A DNA stretch of 6,301 nucleotides, from the NCBI GenBank assembly GCA_023445955.1, contig JAEXJH010000124.1, forward strand, positions 1 through 6,301, in the 5' to 3' direction. A program made the position numbers and the translations under genes. Every line of letters begins with the position of its first letter. The stretch's first letter is position 1. Source of the stretch: Pseudomonadota bacterium (lineage in GTDB: Bacteria > Pseudomonadota > Alphaproteobacteria > Caulobacterales > Caulobacteraceae). Under the pieces are notes generated by a model, which was given only the letters and a program-made list of their open reading frames with translations, did not search any database and was not told where the DNA came from. This document shows, piece after piece, positions 6,118-6,301 of the stretch.

Positions 6118-6301
6118 GCCGGGGCGGGCTCCCGTCCGACCGGTCCGACCGCCTTGCATGCTCGACGGCCCCTTCGACGCTGTGCGCCCCGCAAGCTATC
6201 GAGCGGCGGATTCCGGGCAATCTATGGAAATGCATAGTCGCGCGCCCGGCGGCTCGCCGCACCGGCGCCTTCGGTTTCGCGCCCGCCAGCCGACCAGCTA
6301 A
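6118..6301. other. Non-coding tail downstream of the luxR-type gene
   Basis: I see no credible gene here up to the window edge. GTCCGACCG occurs twice in tandem (6134-6142, 6143-6151), and there is a small palindrome at 6222-6237 (listed separately). I see no stem-loop with a T-run that would make a clear terminator for the luxR-type gene. Confidence 0.5.
6222..6237. promoter_or_regulatory. Short A/T-rich palindrome CTATG-N6-CATAG
   Basis: CTATG (6222-6226) and CATAG (6233-6237) are perfect inverted arms around GAAATG, in an A/T-rich island within otherwise very GC-rich DNA. The size and dyad form fit a binding site for a dimeric regulator, possibly serving a gene beyond the right edge. Chance occurrence is quite possible. 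Confidence 0.3.

Noticed and set aside
5263..6159. Minus-strand frame of 298 codons opposite the luxR-type gene
   Set aside because: Low-complexity shadow of a clear LuxR coding sequence; no motif or ribosome binding site supports it.
6095..6301. Plus-strand frame of 68 codons overlapping the luxR-type stop
   Set aside because: Pro/Arg/Ser-rich, overlaps the regulator's 3' end, reaches a stop at the window edge and matches nothing I recognise.

Overview
The window is GC-rich (roughly two thirds G+C, with strong third-position GC) and reads as chromosomal DNA of an alphaproteobacterium. Caulobacter or a close relative is most likely, because one protein carries a domain that I recognise, from memory, as the N-terminal LPS-anchoring domain of the Caulobacter S-layer protein RsaA. 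No tRNA, rRNA, CRISPR array or insertion sequence was seen.

Layout: (i) 2-766 (+), the 3' two thirds of a moeA gene for molybdenum cofactor synthesis, cut by the left edge. (ii) 851-2737 (+), a membrane-bound nucleotide-sugar dehydratase/epimerase of the FlaA1/CapD/WbpM type, for surface polysaccharide. (iii) 2748-5240 (-), convergent with (ii) and only 10 bp from it, an 830-residue putative exported protein. Its order is RTX-like glycine/aspartate repeats, then an FG-GAP/VCBS calcium-binding propeller, then an RsaA-type anchoring domain at the C-terminus. (iv) 5371-6117 (+), divergent from (iii) across 130 bp, a LuxR-family regulator with an autoinducer-binding domain and a GerE-type helix-turn-helix. 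(v) 6118-6301, a non-coding tail with a short palindrome.

How the genes may work together (inference): the dehydratase would contribute to LPS or another surface glycan. The RTX/propeller protein has no Sec signal peptide, so it would leave by a type I system and be held on the cell surface by its RsaA-like domain, which in RsaA binds LPS O-antigen. The divergent LuxR-type gene is placed to control it. Its DNA-binding domain is intact, but two of the residues normally conserved in the ligand-binding domain are replaced, so it may sense an unusual ligand or none. No luxI is present in the window. The moeA gene looks functionally unrelated.

The main point of interest is the large surface protein. 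The RsaA domain is normally at the N-terminus, ahead of RTX repeats; here it lies at the extreme C-terminus behind RTX repeats and a propeller, as if the modules had been reordered.
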